A program made the position numbers and the translations under genes. A stretch of 64,000 nt of DNA from JAXDMK01 sp963765955 (GTDB lineage Bacteria; Actinomycetota; Acidimicrobiia; Acidimicrobiales; AC-14). This document shows, one piece after another, positions 1 through 9,998 of the stretch. Each line of letters begins with the position of its first letter. The first letter of the stretch is position 1. The notes under the pieces are model-generated. The model was not told where the DNA came from. It searched no databases and was given only the letters and a program-made list of their open reading frames with translations. Location: NCBI GenBank assembly GCA_963765955.1, contig CAVXYA010000002.1, positions 806,001-870,000 on the forward strand, read 5' to 3'.

Positions 1-36
1 CTCGGAGATGGTCTCGCTGACGAGGACTCGGGACAT
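1..36 (-). CDS. 5' end of a serA-like gene (partial)
   Basis: Only the first 12 codons are in the window, read from an ATG at 36 towards the left edge. The peptide MSRVLVSETISE fits the opening of D-3-phosphoglycerate dehydrogenase, which catalyses the first step of serine synthesis and usually starts with an RVLV-x-E-x-I pattern before its first beta-alpha unit. Upstream in-frame codons down from position 54 (MEDHGG) give an alternative start. The call rests on a very short match and the rest of the gene lies outside the window. Confidence 0.35.
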   Translation of the reverse strand, partial: MSRVLVSETISE

Positions 37-186
37 CCCGCCATGGTCCTCCATGCCGAGGCCCGGGGCCAAAGCGATTTCCTCGCCCGACACTCATCCC
101 GGCCTGGCCCCCGGTCCGAACACTCAACGAGGACGGCCCCGCCTGCCTCCTCCCACCCGTCGTCGATAGAGGAGCAGATCCCCGTG

Positions 187-1068
187 ATGAAGCGCTACCT
201 GAAGACCGCCCTGGCCGCGTCGGCCGTCGCCGTGAGCCTCGTGCTGCCCGCGTCCGGCGCGGCGGGCGCCGAACCGTCGGGCACCACCCTGTACGGGCTC
301 ACCACCACCAACCGGATCGTCACCTTCGACAGCGCCGTGCCCGTCTTCGCGTCCCGCGACGTGCCCGTCACCGGCCTGGCCGCCGGCGAGCAGCTGATCG
401 GGATCGACCGCCGGCCCAAGACGGGCGTCCTCTACGGCGTCGGCCGGCTGGGAACGGCCGGCAGGCTCTACACCGTCGACCCCGCCACCGGCGCGGCGAC
501 GTTCGTCGCCCCCCTGGTCACCGCCCCGACCGTCGTGGGCGGTCCCCGCACGCCGATCGCCCTCTCGGGCACCGAGTTCGGGTTCGACTTCAACCCCGCG
601 GCCGACGCCCTGCGCATCGTGAGCGACACCGGCCAGAACCTGCGGGTCATCCCGTCCGACCGCATGCCCGCCGCCATCGCCCTGCTCACCGGCGACACCT
701 TCACCGACGGCACCCTCAACGTGGCCGGCGCCACCGCCACCGGCGTGAGCGCCGCCGCCTACACCGGCAACGACAACGACCCCGCCACCGGCACCACGCT
801 CTACGACATCGACACCCGGCGCGACCTGCTGGTGAAGCAGGACCCGCCGAACGCGGGCACCCTGATCACCGTCGGCTCCCTGCGCTTCCCCGCCGGGCCG
901 GTCGCCGGCTTCGACATCGTCACCGCCGGCGGGGTCGACACCGGCTACGCCGCCATCACCGTGGGGACGTCGTTGACGCTCCTGACGCGGGTCGACCTGA
1001 CCACCGGCCAGGCCCGGGTGACCAACGTCGCCGCCTTCCCCCGGATCCTGCGGGGACTGGCGGCATAG
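187..1068 (+). CDS. Secreted DUF4394 domain protein
   Basis: A 293-residue protein. The reading frame is open upstream, but an AGGAG-type ribosome site at 169-174 points to the ATG at 187, or to a GTG three bases earlier. From that start the first 28 residues form a classic signal peptide: MKRYLK, a hydrophobic stretch, then an AAGA cleavage region. The mature part is DUF4394, recognisable by LYGLTTTNRIVTFD, an L-x-GID segment and repeated short beta-strand motifs. This domain is found in secreted proteins of unknown function. A strong hairpin follows the stop codon. Confidence 0.8.
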   Translation: MKRYLKTALAASAVAVSLVLPASGAAGAEPSGTTLYGLTTTNRIVTFDSAVPVFASRDVPVTGLAAGEQLIGIDRRPKTGVLYGVGRLGTAGRLYTVDPATGAATFVAPLVTAPTVVGGPRTPIALSGTEFGFDFNPAADALRIVSDTGQNLRVIPSDRMPAAIALLTGDTFTDGTLNVAGATATGVSAAAYTGNDNDPATGTTLYDIDTRRDLLVKQDPPNAGTLITVGSLRFPAGPVAGFDIVTAGGVDTGYAAITVGTSLTLLTRVDLTTGQARVTNVAAFPRILRGLAA

Positions 1069-1087
1069 GCGTCGCAGTCTCGTCCGA

Positions 1088-1117
1088 CGGGCCGGTCGGC
1101 GGGTGCCGACCGGCCCG
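1088..1117 (+). terminator. Terminator-like hairpin after the DUF4394 gene
   Basis: Bases 1088-1100 (CGGGCCGGTCGGC) pair perfectly with 1105-1117 around a 4-base GGGT loop. The hairpin begins 19 bases after the stop codon. No long T tract follows, which is usual for high-GC actinobacterial terminators. Confidence 0.6.
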
Positions 1118-1207
1118 AAGCGCTTGTCCCGGAACTTTCTTTGTCTCAAGCGTCCGCTTCGACGCTCTTTGTTCATAGGCGAGCGCTTCAGGGACGGAGG
1201 ACGAGTC

Positions 1208-2600
1208 ATGGCGGATATCTCGGCAGGTGGCGTGGCGACAAGAGTTGCCCCCTACGACCCGGGCGACGAGGCCCGCCAGGCGGCAGCCCGGCGCTTCGAG
1301 GCCCGGACGCCGTACCGCGTCGGAGAAGATCGGCCGGCTGGCCGCCGGCGCGGCGGTGGCCGACACCCCGGAGCGGCTGGCCAAGCGGACCGACCGCCTC
1401 CGCCGGTACCAGGCCGGCGGGTCCCGCCGTTGGGCCCCGGTGATCGTGCCCGCCGAGCCCGAGTCCGAGTCCGAGGCCGAGTCCATGACTGAGGCCGAGT
1501 CCGCGGCCGCCGTCGAGCAGCTGGAACGGGTCATCAACGATCCCGACTTCGTCGACATCCGCTTCCTGGAGGCGGGCGTCGCCGCGGCCCGGGCGGTGGG
1601 CCGGATCAACATTCGCAACCAGGCGGGCCGGGTCGTGGGCTACGGCACCGCCTCGCTGGTGTCGACCCAGCTCATCCTGACCAACCACCACGTCCTCCCC
1701 ACGGCGGACGTGGCCCGGTGGTCCGCCGTCGAGTTCAACTACCAGGACGGCATCGACGGCCAGCCCCTCCAACCCCGGGTGTTCCGGCTCGACCCGGAAC
1801 GCTTCTACCTGGCCGACAAGGAGTACGACTTCGCCTTCGTGGCGGTGGACGCGGGCGAGGGTGAGCTGGCGGAGTTCGGCTTCAACCGGCTGGCCGACGT
1901 CGAGGGGAACGCCCTCGTCGGCGAGTTCGTCACCATCGTCCAGCACCCGAAGGGCGAGAAGAAGCAGGTCTCGCTGCGGGAGAACCGGGTGGTGGACCTC
2001 CTCGACTCCTTCATCCACTACGAGACCGACACCGAGCCGGGATCGTCGGGCTCACCGGTGTTCAACGACCAGTGGGAGGTCGTGGCCCTCCACCACGCCA
2101 GCGTGCCCGCCCCGGACCACGCCGAGCTCGGTCACATCATGAACGAGGGCATCCGGATCACTACCGTCATCAAGGCCGCCACCACCCAGGCCGCGGCCCT
2201 CCCGGTGCCGACGCGACAGCTGCTCGACGGATTGTTCGACGACGAGCGGTCGGCCGTCGGGACAGTCGCCCCGACCCCGGTCGCGGCTCCCACGCCGATC
2301 GCGATGGCCCAGAGGCCGGTGTCCCAGATGCCGGTGTCCCCGATGCCGGTGGCCGATCCCACTCCGATGGCGGTGGCCGCCATGGCCACCACCGGGCCGC
2401 AGTCGATCAGGTCGGTCGACAGCCCCCGCTGGGAGACCGCCCCCATCTCGGCGGACGGCATCCGGCTCACTGTGCCGGTGGAGATCTTCCTCCGTCTTGG
2501 CCCGGCGCCGTCCGACTCCTGGATGGGGCTGGGATCCCCGACGCAGCACCCGACCCAGTACCTGGCCGGCCCGTACCCATCGGTGCTCCCAGCGACCTGA
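1208..2600 (+). CDS. Trypsin-like serine peptidase (frameshifted near its 5' end)
   Basis: The catalytic triad is visible: His in TNHHVL (about 1682-1695), Asp in EYDFAFV (about 1821-1840) and Ser in EPGSSGSPVF (about 2035-2065). The last 120 residues are rich in Pro, Met, Ala and Thr and look disordered. The likely start is the ATG at 1208, preceded by GGAGG at 1197-1201 and giving MADISAGGVATRVAPYD. That frame runs into arginine- and glycine-rich nonsense after about 1315, while the coding signal (SEKIGRLAAGAAVAD) continues one frame over. A single-base insertion near 1312-1322 explains this. The next possible start in the downstream frame, 1227, gives an implausible N-terminus. No signal peptide is visible. 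Substrate is unknown. Confidence 0.75.
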
Positions 2601-2623
2601 TGGCGTGATCCCTGGCGCAGCTG

Positions 2624-4353
2624 CTAGCGGGCCTGCGGCTCCTTGAGGCGCAGGCCCAGCTCGGCCAGCTGGCGGTCGTCGAGGGGGCCGGGGGCGCCGG
2701 TGAGCGGATCGACGCCCGACTGCGTCTTGGGGAAGGCGATGACCTCCCGGATGTTCTCCTCGCCGGCCAGGATGGCGACCAGCCGGTCGATGCCGAAGGC
2801 GAAGCCGGCGTGGGGCGGGGCCCCGTGGCGGAAGCCGTCGAGGAGGAACCCGAACTTGCGCTGGGCGTCCTCGGGCCCGATCCCCAGCAGCGTGAACACC
2901 CGTTGCTGCACGTCGGAGCGGTGGATACGCACGCTGCCCGACCCCAGCTCCCAGCCGTTGAGGACGAGGTCGTAGGCCTGTGACCGCACCGAGAGGGGGT
3001 CGGACTCCAACCGGTCGAGGTCGTCGGGGTGGGGCGTGGTGAAGGGATGGTGGGCGGGAATGGGACGCCCCTCGGCGTCGAGTCCCTCGAACAGGGGGAA
3101 CTCGGTGATCCACACCAGCTTGTAGCCCCCTTCGGTCACGGGCGGCCGCCCAAGGTCGAGGCGCATCCCCCCGAGCACCTGGTTGGCCATGCGCCGATCA
3201 CCGGCCACGATGAGCAGCAGGTCGCCCGGCTGCGACTCGGTGGCGGCCAGCAGGTTCTTCTGCTCCGCGTCGGTGAGGAACTTCGCCACCGGCGAGTCGA
3301 GCTCGCAGTCGTCGGTCACCTTCATCCACACCAGGCCGGCCGCGCCCCCTGCTTGGCCCGGTCGACGAGACGGTCGAGAGCGGCCCGGCCGTAGTCGGCG
3401 GCCACGCCCGGTACCCGGATGCACTTGACCGCCGCCGGCGGCAGGAAGGCCCGGAACTCGGTGGTCTCGAACACCGGCGTGAGGTCCATGATCTCCATGC
3501 CGAAGCGGAGGTCGGGCTTGTCGGTGCCGTAGCGCTCCTGGGCCTCCTGCCACGTCATGTGGGGGATGCGCCCCGGGTAGCCCCGGCCCGACGCCTCGAT
3601 GGCGGCCACCACCGCCTCGGAGATGAAGGCGATCACGTCGGCCTGGTCGACGAAGCTGGCCTCGGCGTCGAGCTGGGTGAACTCGAACTGGCGGTCGGCC
3701 CGCAGGTCCTCGTCCCGCAGGCAGCGGGCCATCTGGTAGTAGCGGTCGACACCGCCCACCATGAGCAGCTGCTTGAACAGCTGCGGGCTCTGGGGCAGGG
3801 CGTAGAACTTGCCCGGCTGCAGGCGCGACGGCACGACGAAGTCGCGGGCCCCCTCCGGGGTGGAGGCCACCAGCACAGGCGTCTCCACCTCGAGGAAGCC
3901 GTTGGCCTCCATGGTTCGCCTGATGGACGCCATCACCGTCGCCCGCAGCCGGAGGTTGCGCTGCATGGCCGGCCGGCGCAGGTCGAGGTAGCGGTGGCGG
4001 AGACGGGTCATCTCGTCGGCGTCGATGCGGTCGGAGACGGCGAACGGCGGCGGCTCGGCCCGGGAGAGGATCTCGACGGTGCAATCGCCGACCTCGATCT
4101 CGCCGGTGACTAGGGCCGGGTTGACGGTGCCCTCGGGGCGGATCCGGACTGTGCCCTCGATGCGCACCACGTACTCCGCCCGCAGGTCGGCCGCCCCCTC
4201 GACCACGCACTGCACCAGGCCGGTGTGGTCGCGCAGGTCGACGAAGGCCAGGTGCTTGCCCTGCTCCCGCCGGCTGGCGACCCATCCGCACAGGGCCACC
4301 TCCCGGCCGATGTCGGCCGGGCCCAGCCGCCCGCAGTAGTCGGTACGCATCAT
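2624..4353 (-). CDS. aspS: Aspartyl-tRNA synthetase, interrupted by a frameshift
   Basis: Charges tRNA-Asp (or Asp and Asn, if non-discriminating) in the cytosol. The first part has the OB-fold anticodon domain (CGWVASRREQGK, FVDLRDHTG) and the class II core. The second part has the bacterial GAD insertion (DSPVAKFLTDAE) and motif 3 (AFGIDRLVAIL), followed by FPKTQSG. The halves lie in different frames. The switch is near 3338-3346, where an extra dinucleotide in a GC-rich run turns a proper AKQGAAGLVWMKV into AKQGARPAWCG and a stop. Merged length is about 576 codons, normal for the family. It lies 10 bases downstream of hisS, as expected for an operon. Both halves are well conserved, so the break is probably a sequence error. 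Confidence 0.9.
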
Positions 4354-4363
4354 CGGGGGAACC

Positions 4364-5612
4364 TCAAGACAGCTGCTTCCTCACGTGGTCGACGAGCTCG
4401 GCCCGGGGGACGACCTCCTGGTCGCCGGTGCGCAGGTCGCGGAGGCTGGCGGTCGCCTCGGCCGCCTCCCGCTCCCCGACGATGACCGCCAGGCGGGCGC
4501 CCGAGCGGTCGGCCTGCTTGAACTGCGACTTCATGGAGCGACCGTCGAAGGCCCGGTCGGCGCCGATGCCCGCGTCCCTCAGCTCGGCCGCGATGAGGGT
4601 GGCCGCCGCCCCCGTGGTGTCGACGACGAAGACGTCGACCGCGCCTTCGGGCACGGGGAAGACGTCCTCCGCGTCGCACGCCAGCAGCAGCCGCTCGATC
4701 CCCATCCCGAAGCCGATACCGGGAGTGGCCGGTCCACCGAGGGCCTCGGCCAGCTTGTCGTAGCGGCCACCACCGCCCACCGCGTTCTGGGCCGAGTCGA
4801 GGGCGGGGGCGGCCAGCTCGAACGTGGTCCGGGTGTAGTAGTCGAGCCCCCGCACCAGCCGAGGCTCGAGCCGCACCGGTACCTCCAGCGCGTTCAGCCC
4901 GGCGAGGACCCTCTCGAAGTGGGCTGCGCACGGGTCGCACAGGTGGTCGGCCATCCGGGGGGCGTCGCGCGGTGGCCTCCCGGCAGGCGAGGCGCTTGCA
5001 ATCGAGCACCCGCAGGGGGTTGTCGGCGGCCCGCGACCTGTGCTCGTCGCAGAGCTGGTCGACCCGCTCGGCCAGGTAGGCCCGGAGGGCGTCGAGATAG
5101 GCCGGCCGGCAGGCGTCGTCCCCCAACGAGTTGACGAGGACGTCGATGCGCTCGAGGCCGAGGTCGCGGCACACCGACCAGGCCAGGGCCACCACCTCCA
5201 CGTCGAGGTCGGCGTCGTCGGTGCCCAGGGCCTCGATCCCCAGTTGATGGTGCTGGCGGAAGCGGCCCGCCTGGGGTCGCTCATAGCGGAAGTTGGGCCC
5301 GACGTACCAGGCCTTGAACGGCACCGGCGGCCGGTGCTGCACGTAGGCCCGCACGACCGACGCGGTGCCCTCGGGGCGCAGGGCGAGGTGGCGGCCACCC
5401 TTGTCCTCGAAGTCGTACATCTCCTTGCGCACGACGTCGGTGCCCTCGCCCACCCGCTCGAAGACGCCGACCTCCTCGAACATGGGGCTGAGGACGAGGC
5501 CGTAGCCGGCGCGCTCCACCCGGCCGGCGAAGCGCGCCACCAGGCGCTCCCACCGGCGCGATTCCGGCGGCAGGACGTCGCGCGTCCCCGGCGAGGCTTG
5601 GAACTCGGTTAT
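4364..5612 (-). CDS. hisS: Histidyl-tRNA synthetase, interrupted by a frameshift
   Basis: Class II synthetase for tRNA-His. Motif 2 region (RPEGTASVVRAY, FRYERPQ), the histidine signature GLDYYTRTTFE and motif 3 (GIGFGMGIERLLL) are all present, with the anticodon domain at the end. One extra base near 4961-4972 separates CKRLACREAT from RDAPRMADHLCDPC. The conserved N-terminus (TEFQASPGTRDVLPPES) extends upstream of the first conventional start at 5540. The codon where a start would be expected, at 5612, reads ATA, with an in-frame TAG 12 bases before it. So either the start codon is miscalled or a further indel lies upstream. Merged length is about 415 residues, normal for HisS. Confidence 0.88.
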
Positions 5613-5690
5613 GGACGGAGGCTACCGGCTGGATCCGGGGTGCCTCCCCGGACTATCGGCCGTGACCTCGGCGGCCACAACCGGCGGCGA

Positions 5691-6790
5691 CTACTTCTTG
5701 CCGAGGGTGTCGCTGATCCCCTGCAGCAGCTTCGGAAGGTAGGTGCCCAAGGCCTTGGCGACGACCGGCTTGACCGTGACCGCGTAGCCCTGCTGGCTGG
5801 TGTCGGGCGCCAGATGCGGCTTCTCTTCTCGCTTGGGCGGGGGTTCCCCGGAGTCTCCCCCGCCGTGGATGCTCGGCGGCAGGTTGGGACCTGACGGCCC
5901 GGGATCGGCGACGTAGGAAACGGTGGTTCGCGACGCGGGTCCGCCCGCCGGTGCCGCCGCCGGCTCGGGCGCCGCTTCCGGCTCGGGCTCGCCGGCTCCG
6001 GCTCGGGCTCGGGCTCGGCGGCCGCCTCTGGCTCGGCGCCGGCGTCCTCGGCCTCGGCGGGGGCCTCGTCGTCGGCCGCCGCAGGCTCGGGCTCGGGCGC
6101 CGCTTCGGCCTCGGCCGGAGCCTCGGCCGCCGGCGCAGGTGCAGGCGCAGGGGCCTCGGGAGCCCCTCCGCGCAGCGCCACCGCCTGCTTCACCGCCTGG
6201 GAGACATTGTCGCCCACCCGCTTGATGGCGTTCACCACGCTGCTGAGGTCGGTGGGAACGGGGCTCGCCTGGGCGACGCTCTCGCTCACCTTCTTGAGCG
6301 CGGCCATGACACCGGACAGGTCAGGCATCGCTGCCGATCCGGCGGCCGCGGCCGACGCCCCCTGGGCCACCAGCTTGTCGATCGAGTCGGCCAATCGGGT
6401 CTGCAGCTCGATCATGGCATCCCACTTCGAGCCGAGGTCGCCCGACCCGCCCTCGCCGGACGATGCCGCCGGTGCCGGGTCGGACGGGGCCGAGGTCGCC
6501 TCGGGTGCGGGGGGCGCCGGAGTCTTGGCCCGCGGCTTGCGGGGAGCGGACGCCCGCTTGCGGGGAGCCTTCTTGGGAGCGGGCTGGTCGGCGGCCCCAG
6601 AGTCAGCCGGCTGAGCGGCGTCGGCCGGCTGAGCGGCGTCGGCCGGCTGAGCGGCGTCGGCCGGCGGCGCGGCCTCGGGCGGCGCGGCCTCGGGCGGCGC
6701 CGCCGCCTTCCGGGCACGCGGCTTGGCCGGTGCCTTCTTGGCCGGAGCCTTGGCCTTGGCGGACTTGCCCGTGGGGCTCGTGTCGGTCAC
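5691..6790 (-). CDS. Ala/Pro/Lys-rich protein of unknown function (frameshifted)
   Basis: The first 120 residues are low complexity and basic (KAKAPAKKAPAKPRARKAAA), with a triplicated AAQPAD unit, and resemble histone H1-like tails. A helical segment follows (KWDAMIELQTRLADSIDKLV, then LKKVSESVAQ and IKRVGDNVSQAVKQAV), and then a long acidic Pro/Glu/Ala tract. One frame continues to 5609 as arginine-rich nonsense. The other, entered near 5989-5993, gives a clean ending, TVKPVVAKALGTYLPKLLQG then ISDTLGKK, with a TAG at 5691-5693. I take that as the true C-terminus. No family recognised; a DNA-associated or granule-associated role is speculation. Confidence 0.6.
6607..6660. repeat. Three 18-bp tandem repeats in the Ala/Pro-rich gene
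   Basis: Units at 6607-6624, 6625-6642 and 6643-6660 are identical (CCGGCTGAGCGGCGTCGG). They encode the repeated AAQPAD motif on the minus strand. The period is a multiple of three, so copy-number change would leave the reading frame intact. Confidence 0.9.
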
Positions 6791-7055
6791 GGTCGTGATC
6801 CCTCCCTACGCGTCGATGACCCTGGTGGCGACTGAACATGCGTCCGCGCGGTGGACAACGCGGGCCTGCGATCGGCCGAGGAGCGGTTGCTGCAAACCGG
6901 CGAAGTCACTCGGCGGGACGATGAAGATCAGGTGATTCGAAGCTTGGACCCAGCACCGGCGTAAACCTACACCGCGACGCCCGCCGCGCCACGGGACTCG
7001 CCCGTCGTGAGCCAGTCCGTGTCCCAGTGCGCGTCTCGACGGGTGGCGGGCGTCG

Positions 7056-9281
7056 TCAGCGGGGACCGCCACCGGGCAGCACCCGGTAGGCGTCGTACAC
7101 CGATTCCACCCGCTTGACGGTGGCCAGCACCGACTCCAGGTGGGACGGGTCGGCCAGCTCGAACTCGAAGCGCAGATGGGCCACCTGGTCGGAGCCGGTG
7201 GACGTGAACGACGAAACGATGTTCACGTGGTGCTCGGACAGCACCGTCGACACGTCCCGCAGAAGGCGGGCCCGGTCGAGGGCCTCGACCTCGATCGAGC
7301 ACACGAACATCCCAACCGGACCGCCGTCCCACTCCACCTCGATCTGACGGTCGCCCATCCGGGACGAGAGCGCCACCGCGTTGGCGCAGTCGGACCGGTG
7401 CACCGACACGCCCCGTCCAGCGGTGACGAAGCCGACGATGTTGTCGCCCGGCACCGGCGTGCAGCACCGCGACAGCCGCACCATGACGTCGTCGAGCCCT
7501 TCGACGTGCACACCGACCTTGCCCCCCGCCCGCCGCCGGGCGGGCCGGCGCACGGTGGACGGGAGCTGCTCCTCGTGCACTCCCCCGTGCAGCTCGCGGG
7601 ACACCCGCTGGGCCACCGAGTGGGCCGACACGTGGCCCTCGCCGATGGCGGCATGGAGCGAGTCGAGGTCGGCGTAGTTCATGGCCTCGGCCACCGCCAC
7701 CAGCACCGGCGACGTGGTCAGCTTCTGCACCGGGAGTCCCTCCCGGCGCATGTAGCGCACCAGGTCCTCCCGGCCGCTCTCGATCGCCTCCTCCCGCCGG
7801 CTGCGGCTGAACCACTGGCGGATCTTGTTGCGGGCCCGGGGGGTGGCCACCACCTTGAGCCAGTCGCGGGACGGCCCCGCCCCCTCCACCTTGGAGGTGA
7901 AGACCTCCACCGTGTCGCCCGACGACAGCGACGAGTCGAGCGGCACCAGCCGGCCGTTGACCTTGGCCCCGATACAGCGGTGGCCCACGTCGGTGTGGAT
8001 CGAATAGGCGAAGTCGATGGGAGTCGCCCCCGCGGGCAGGGTGACCACGTCGCCCTTGGGGGTGAAGACGAACACCTCGTCCTGGTCGAGGTCGACCTTG
8101 AGCGTCTCCATGAAGTCGGCCGGGTCGATGGTGTCGTGCTGCCAGTCGACGATGCGCGACAGCCAGCCCGGCTCCGCGCTCGGTGCCCGCTTCTCCTTGT
8201 AGCCCCAGTGGGCGGCGATGCCCGACTCGGCCCGCTGGTTCATCTCCCGGGTGCGGATCTGCACCTCGAGGGGCTTGCCCTGGGGCCCCACCACCGTCGT
8301 GTGCAACGACTGGTAGAGGTTGAACTTGGGCATCGCGATGTAGTCCTTGAACCGGCCCTGCACCGGCTTCCACGTGGCGTGGATGGCGCCCAGGGCGGCA
8401 TAGCAGTCCTTGTCGCTGCCCACCACCACCCGGATCCCGACCAGGTCGTAGATGTCGACGAACTCCCGGTTCTTGACGACCATCTTCTCGTAGATGCTCC
8501 AGTAGTGCTTCGGCCGCCCGACCACCTCGGCGTCGATGCGGAGCTCGGCCAGGCGGGCCTTCACCATGTCGAGGACCTGGCTGATGTAGATGTCGCGCTC
8601 CGGGGCCCGCATCGACACCATCTGCTCTATCTCGGCGTAGCGCTTGGGGTAGAGGGTGGCAAAGGCCAGGTCCTCCAGCTGGAGCTTGATGCCGGAGATG
8701 CCGAGGCGGTGGGCCAGGGGGGCGTAGACGTCGAGCGTCTCCTGGGCCGTGCGGTGCTGGTTCTCGATCGGCATGGCCGCGATCGTCCGCATGTTGTGGA
8801 GCCGGTCGGCCAGCTTGATCAGCAGGACCCGGATGTCCTTGGCCATGGCCACCAGCATCTTGCGCATGGTGGCGGCCTGCTGGGCCTCCTTGGAGTCGAA
8901 GCTGACCCGGTCGAGCTTGGTGACGCCGTCGACGATGGCGGCCACCTCGGCACCGAAGTCGCGGGTGATGTCGGCCAGGTTGACGCCGGTGTCCTCCACC
9001 GCGTCGTGGAGGAGGGCGGCGGCCAAGGTGACGTCGTCGAGGCCCAGGTCGGCGAGGATGGTGGCGACTGCCAGCGGGTGCTGGATGTAGGGATCGCCCG
9101 AGCGCCGGAGCTGGCCCCGGTGGGCCACTTCGGCCAGCTCGTAGGCCCGGGAGATGAGCGCGGTGTCGGCCTTCGGATGCCGGGCCCGGAAGACGACGAG
9201 CACGTCCTTCAGCTCATCGGCAGACGCCGATCCCCCAGCCGTGCCCCGTCGCCACGGCAAAACCCGATCGGCGGTGACCAA
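7056..9281 (-). CDS. relA: Bifunctional (p)ppGpp synthetase/hydrolase
   Basis: Makes and degrades the stringent-response alarmone from GTP/GDP and ATP. The 741-residue protein has all four parts in order: an HD hydrolase domain (LLHDAVEDT, residues about 90-98), a synthetase domain with RFKDYIAMPKFNLYQSLHTT, a TGS domain (VFTPKGDVVTLPAGATPIDFAY), and a C-terminal region with a conserved Cys pair (SRCCTPVPGD) and an ACT domain. The active HD motif and the RFKD form of the synthetase motif both indicate a bifunctional Rel enzyme. It is followed by a 220-bp gap and preceded by apt, as in other actinobacteria. The gene is intact. Confidence 0.95.
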   Translation of the reverse strand: MVTADRVLPWRRGTAGGSASADELKDVLVVFRARHPKADTALISRAYELAEVAHRGQLRRSGDPYIQHPLAVATILADLGLDDVTLAAALLHDAVEDTGVNLADITRDFGAEVAAIVDGVTKLDRVSFDSKEAQQAATMRKMLVAMAKDIRVLLIKLADRLHNMRTIAAMPIENQHRTAQETLDVYAPLAHRLGISGIKLQLEDLAFATLYPKRYAEIEQMVSMRAPERDIYISQVLDMVKARLAELRIDAEVVGRPKHYWSIYEKMVVKNREFVDIYDLVGIRVVVGSDKDCYAALGAIHATWKPVQGRFKDYIAMPKFNLYQSLHTTVVGPQGKPLEVQIRTREMNQRAESGIAAHWGYKEKRAPSAEPGWLSRIVDWQHDTIDPADFMETLKVDLDQDEVFVFTPKGDVVTLPAGATPIDFAYSIHTDVGHRCIGAKVNGRLVPLDSSLSSGDTVEVFTSKVEGAGPSRDWLKVVATPRARNKIRQWFSRSRREEAIESGREDLVRYMRREGLPVQKLTTSPVLVAVAEAMNYADLDSLHAAIGEGHVSAHSVAQRVSRELHGGVHEEQLPSTVRRPARRRAGGKVGVHVEGLDDVMVRLSRCCTPVPGDNIVGFVTAGRGVSVHRSDCANAVALSSRMGDRQIEVEWDGGPVGMFVCSIEVEALDRARLLRDVSTVLSEHHVNIVSSFTSTGSDQVAHLRFEFELADPSHLESVLATVKRVESVYDAYRVLPGGGPR

Positions 9282-9357
9282 CCAGCCCCCTCGTCATTGA
9301 AAGGCAGCGACAAGGCCAGTCTAGGTGACCGACCCCCACACCATTTGCGGGGAACCT

Positions 9358-9885
9358 CTATTCGTAGGTGAGGAGGGAGACGGCCTCGTGGTCGGCCAGG
9401 CGGGCCCGTCCGCCGAGGAAGGCCAGCTCGATGACGAAGCCCAGCCCCGCCACCCGGCCGCCGGCGGACTCGACGAGGCGAAGGGTGGCGGCAGCCGTGC
9501 CCCCGGTGGCGAGCACGTCGTCGACCACCAGGACGTGGTCGCCCTCGGTCACGCCGTCGCGGTGCATCTCCAGCCGGTCGGTGCCGTACTCGAGGGAGTA
9601 CTCCTCCACCCGGGTGTGCCACGGGAGCTTGCCCGCCTTGCGCACCGGGACGAAGCCGGCGCCCAACAGGTAGGCGATGGGGGCGGCCAGGATGAACCCC
9701 CGGGCCTCGATGCCGACGACCTTGTCGACCGGACGGTCGGCGAAGTGGGCGACGAGGGCGTCGCACATGGACCGGTAGGCGTCGGCATCGCCCAGCAGGG
9801 GCGTGATGTCCTTGAACACGATCCCCGGTTGGGGGAAGTCGGGGATGTCGCGGATCAGGTCCTTCAGGTGACCGACGCCGTTCAC
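9358..9885 (-). CDS. apt: Adenine phosphoribosyltransferase
   Basis: Converts adenine and PRPP to AMP in purine salvage. The PRPP-binding motif VLVVDDVLATGGT and the IEARGF segment are present, and the protein begins LKDLIRDIPDFPQPGIVFKD, which is typical. I chose the GTG at 9885, giving 175 residues. The frame stays open to 9933, but that extension (SSRKQPRRRR) is not conserved in the family. It sits between secF and relA, the standard actinobacterial neighbours. Confidence 0.93.
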   Translation of the reverse strand: MNGVGHLKDLIRDIPDFPQPGIVFKDITPLLGDADAYRSMCDALVAHFADRPVDKVVGIEARGFILAAPIAYLLGAGFVPVRKAGKLPWHTRVEEYSLEYGTDRLEMHRDGVTEGDHVLVVDDVLATGGTAAATLRLVESAGGRVAGLGFVIELAFLGGRARLADHEAVSLLTYE

Positions 9886-9921
9886 TGCTTGGACCCGCCT
9901 TCGGCGGGGCTGCTTCCTGCT

Positions 9922-9998
9922 GCTGACAACCAAGGCTCGCTGCGCTCGCCGGTTGTCAGCGCTGACGCCTTGCCTCGCTGCGCTCGGCCGGCGTCAGC
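9922..9998. repeat. Two adjacent hairpins sharing one loop motif
   Basis: Hairpin 1 has perfect 10-base arms, GCTGACAACC at 9922-9931 and GGTTGTCAGC at 9951-9960. Hairpin 2 has perfect 9-base arms, GCTGACGCC at 9961-9969 and GGCGTCAGC at 9990-9998. The stems differ, but both loops contain CTCGCTGCGCTCG. The same loop motif recurs at 22199-22214 and 22265-22282. The pair lies between the SecF core gene and apt. Confidence 0.8.

Noticed and set aside
3330..3350. Programmed ribosomal frameshift in aspS
   Set aside because: There is no slippery heptamer or downstream pseudoknot, and comparable breaks occur in many unrelated genes of the window. Sequence error is simpler.
7140..9371. A 743-codon plus-strand open frame opposite relA
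   Set aside because: Its sequence is the mirror of a conserved Rel enzyme and is rich in His, Val, Gly and Asp, the usual signature of an antisense shadow.
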